Position numbers and translations under genes: made by a program. Below the pieces are notes generated by a model. That model searched no databases, was not told the origin of the DNA, and was given only the letters and a program-made list of their open reading frames with translations. DNA of 6,434 bases from Spirochaetes bacterium RBG_16_67_19 (GTDB lineage: Bacteria > Spirochaetota > Spirochaetia > SZUA-6 > DRHE01). Numbering within the stretch: position 1 is the first letter of the stretch; the number at the start of each line of letters is the position of its first letter. The DNA lies in the NCBI GenBank assembly GCA_001829505.1, contig MIBK01000102.1, positions 3,418 through 9,851 of the forward strand. Direction: 5' to 3'. This document shows, one piece after another, positions 5,648 to 6,434 of the stretch.

Positions 5648-6415
5648 ATGGGCATTCTGGAGAGGTTCCGGCTCGACGGAAAGAAGGTCTTCATCACCGG
5701 CGGCTCGCAGGGCATCGGCAAGGCCGTGGCCCTGGGTCTGGCCGAGGCGGGGGCGGACGTGGCCATCGTGGCCCGGGGCCTGGTCAAGGCCGAAGAGGCG
5801 GCCCACCAGATCGCCAAGCTGGGGGTGAAGGCCATTGCCGTGAAGGCCGACGTGACCGTGCCGGCCGAGGTCGACGGGATGATCAAGACCATCCTCAAGG
5901 CCTTCGGCACCGTGGACGTGGCCTTCAACAACGCGGGGACCGCGGCCGTGGCCAAGGCCGAGGAGATGAGCTATGAGGAGCTTACCCGCGTCTTCAACGT
6001 GAACCTCACCGGGCTGTTCCTAACGGCCCAGGCCGCGGCCCGGGTGATGATCGCCAGGAAAAGCGGCTCGATCATCAACATGGCTTCCATGTCCGCCCAC
6101 GTAGTGAACGTCCCTCAAGCGACGGCCAACTACAACGCCTCCAAGGCCGGGGTGGTGCAGCTCACCAAGTGCCTGGCGGTGGAGTGGGCGCCGCACAACG
6201 TGCGGGTCAACTCCATCAGCCCCGGCTACACCCGCACCGAGCTGGCCGAGTCCTTCTCCGAGGCGCTGATCAAGCAGTGGGTGGAGAAGATCCCCATGAA
6301 GCGCATGGCCCGGCCCGACGAGCTGGCCGGGGTGGTCCTGTTCCTGGCCAGCGACGCTTCCTCCTACTGCACCGGCACGGACATCGTCATCGACGGGGGC
6401 TACACCCTCTGGTGA
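5648..6415 (+). CDS. Short-chain dehydrogenase/reductase, probable sugar or polyol dehydrogenase
   Basis: Classical SDR oxidoreductase of 255 residues, a typical length. The nucleotide-binding motif TGGSQGIG is at 17-24, NNAG at 94-97, Asn119 in FNVNL, the catalytic Ser in NMASMS (Ser147, with Ser149 close by), and YNASK giving Tyr162 and Lys166. SPGYTRT follows at 191-197, and the protein ends DGGYTLW. The stretch ASMSAHVVNVPQ before the catalytic Tyr and the final GGYTLW recall the SDR subgroup with mannitol, arabinitol, threitol and sorbose-type dehydrogenases, which suits a sugar uptake locus. The second beta strand ends in AR (42-43) rather than an acidic residue, which leans towards NADP(H), although Asp/Glu absence alone is not proof. 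It follows the regulator by 20 bp and precedes another start by 13 bp, so it is mid-operon. The exact substrate is unknown; a general 3-oxoacyl reductase-like role is less likely. Confidence 0.92.
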   Translation: MGILERFRLDGKKVFITGGSQGIGKAVALGLAEAGADVAIVARGLVKAEEAAHQIAKLGVKAIAVKADVTVPAEVDGMIKTILKAFGTVDVAFNNAGTAAVAKAEEMSYEELTRVFNVNLTGLFLTAQAAARVMIARKSGSIINMASMSAHVVNVPQATANYNASKAGVVQLTKCLAVEWAPHNVRVNSISPGYTRTELAESFSEALIKQWVEKIPMKRMARPDELAGVVLFLASDASSYCTGTDIVIDGGYTLW

Positions 6416-6428
6416 GAAAGGACGGACC

Positions 6429-6434
6429 ATGGCG
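6429..6434 (+). CDS. Start of a further catabolic-operon gene (partial, 2 codons)
   Basis: ATG GCG begins 13 bp after the dehydrogenase stop. It is preceded at good distance by AAAGGA (6417-6422), a credible ribosome site, and runs off the window. Spacing and ribosome site support a real start in the same operon as the regulator and dehydrogenase. Nothing can be said about the product. Confidence 0.55.

Overview
The window looks like a bacterial carbohydrate or polyol uptake and catabolism locus made of two divergent transcription units. Coding DNA is strongly GC-rich, with codon third positions mostly G or C. The one AT-rich stretch is the control region near 4725-4830. The organism cannot be fixed from this sequence. 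The substrate-binding protein's signal peptide ends in AFA followed by GGQG, a junction I associate with spirochaete binding proteins, so a GC-rich spirochaete is a weak guess only.

Left arm, minus strand (4644 down to 1): a complete CUT2 (ribose/galactose-type) ABC importer in the order binding protein (3592-4644), permease 1 (2534-3508), double-domain ATPase (1006-2520), permease 2 (18-1004). A further gene begins at 21 by an ATGA overlap and runs off the window. The last four genes are tightly packed. The only real gap, 83 bp after the binding-protein gene, holds a strong hairpin without a U-tract, as expected if the binding protein is made in excess of the membrane parts.

Centre (4645-4841, 197 bp): the shared control region. 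It carries a good sigma70-type promoter for the ABC operon (TTGACA-N16-TACACT) with a 17-bp palindrome in its spacer. It also carries a promoter candidate for the regulator gene (TTGACT-N17-TACAAA), and three T-tracts 20-21 bp apart, two of them inside an exact 12-bp direct repeat.

Right arm, plus strand (4842 to the end): a DeoR-family regulator (4842-5627), a classical short-chain dehydrogenase/reductase resembling sugar and polyol dehydrogenases (5648-6415), and the first two codons of another gene (6429 on).

Taken together, a sugar or sugar alcohol would be captured by the binding protein, imported by the ABC complex and oxidised or reduced by the dehydrogenase. The DeoR protein would probably sense a downstream, likely phosphorylated, intermediate and control both units from the central region. 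The substrate cannot be read from the sequence. I see no RNA gene, mobile element or CRISPR array, and no new type of system. The most interesting material is regulatory: the promoter palindrome, the phased T-tracts and the alternative RNA folds after the binding-protein gene.
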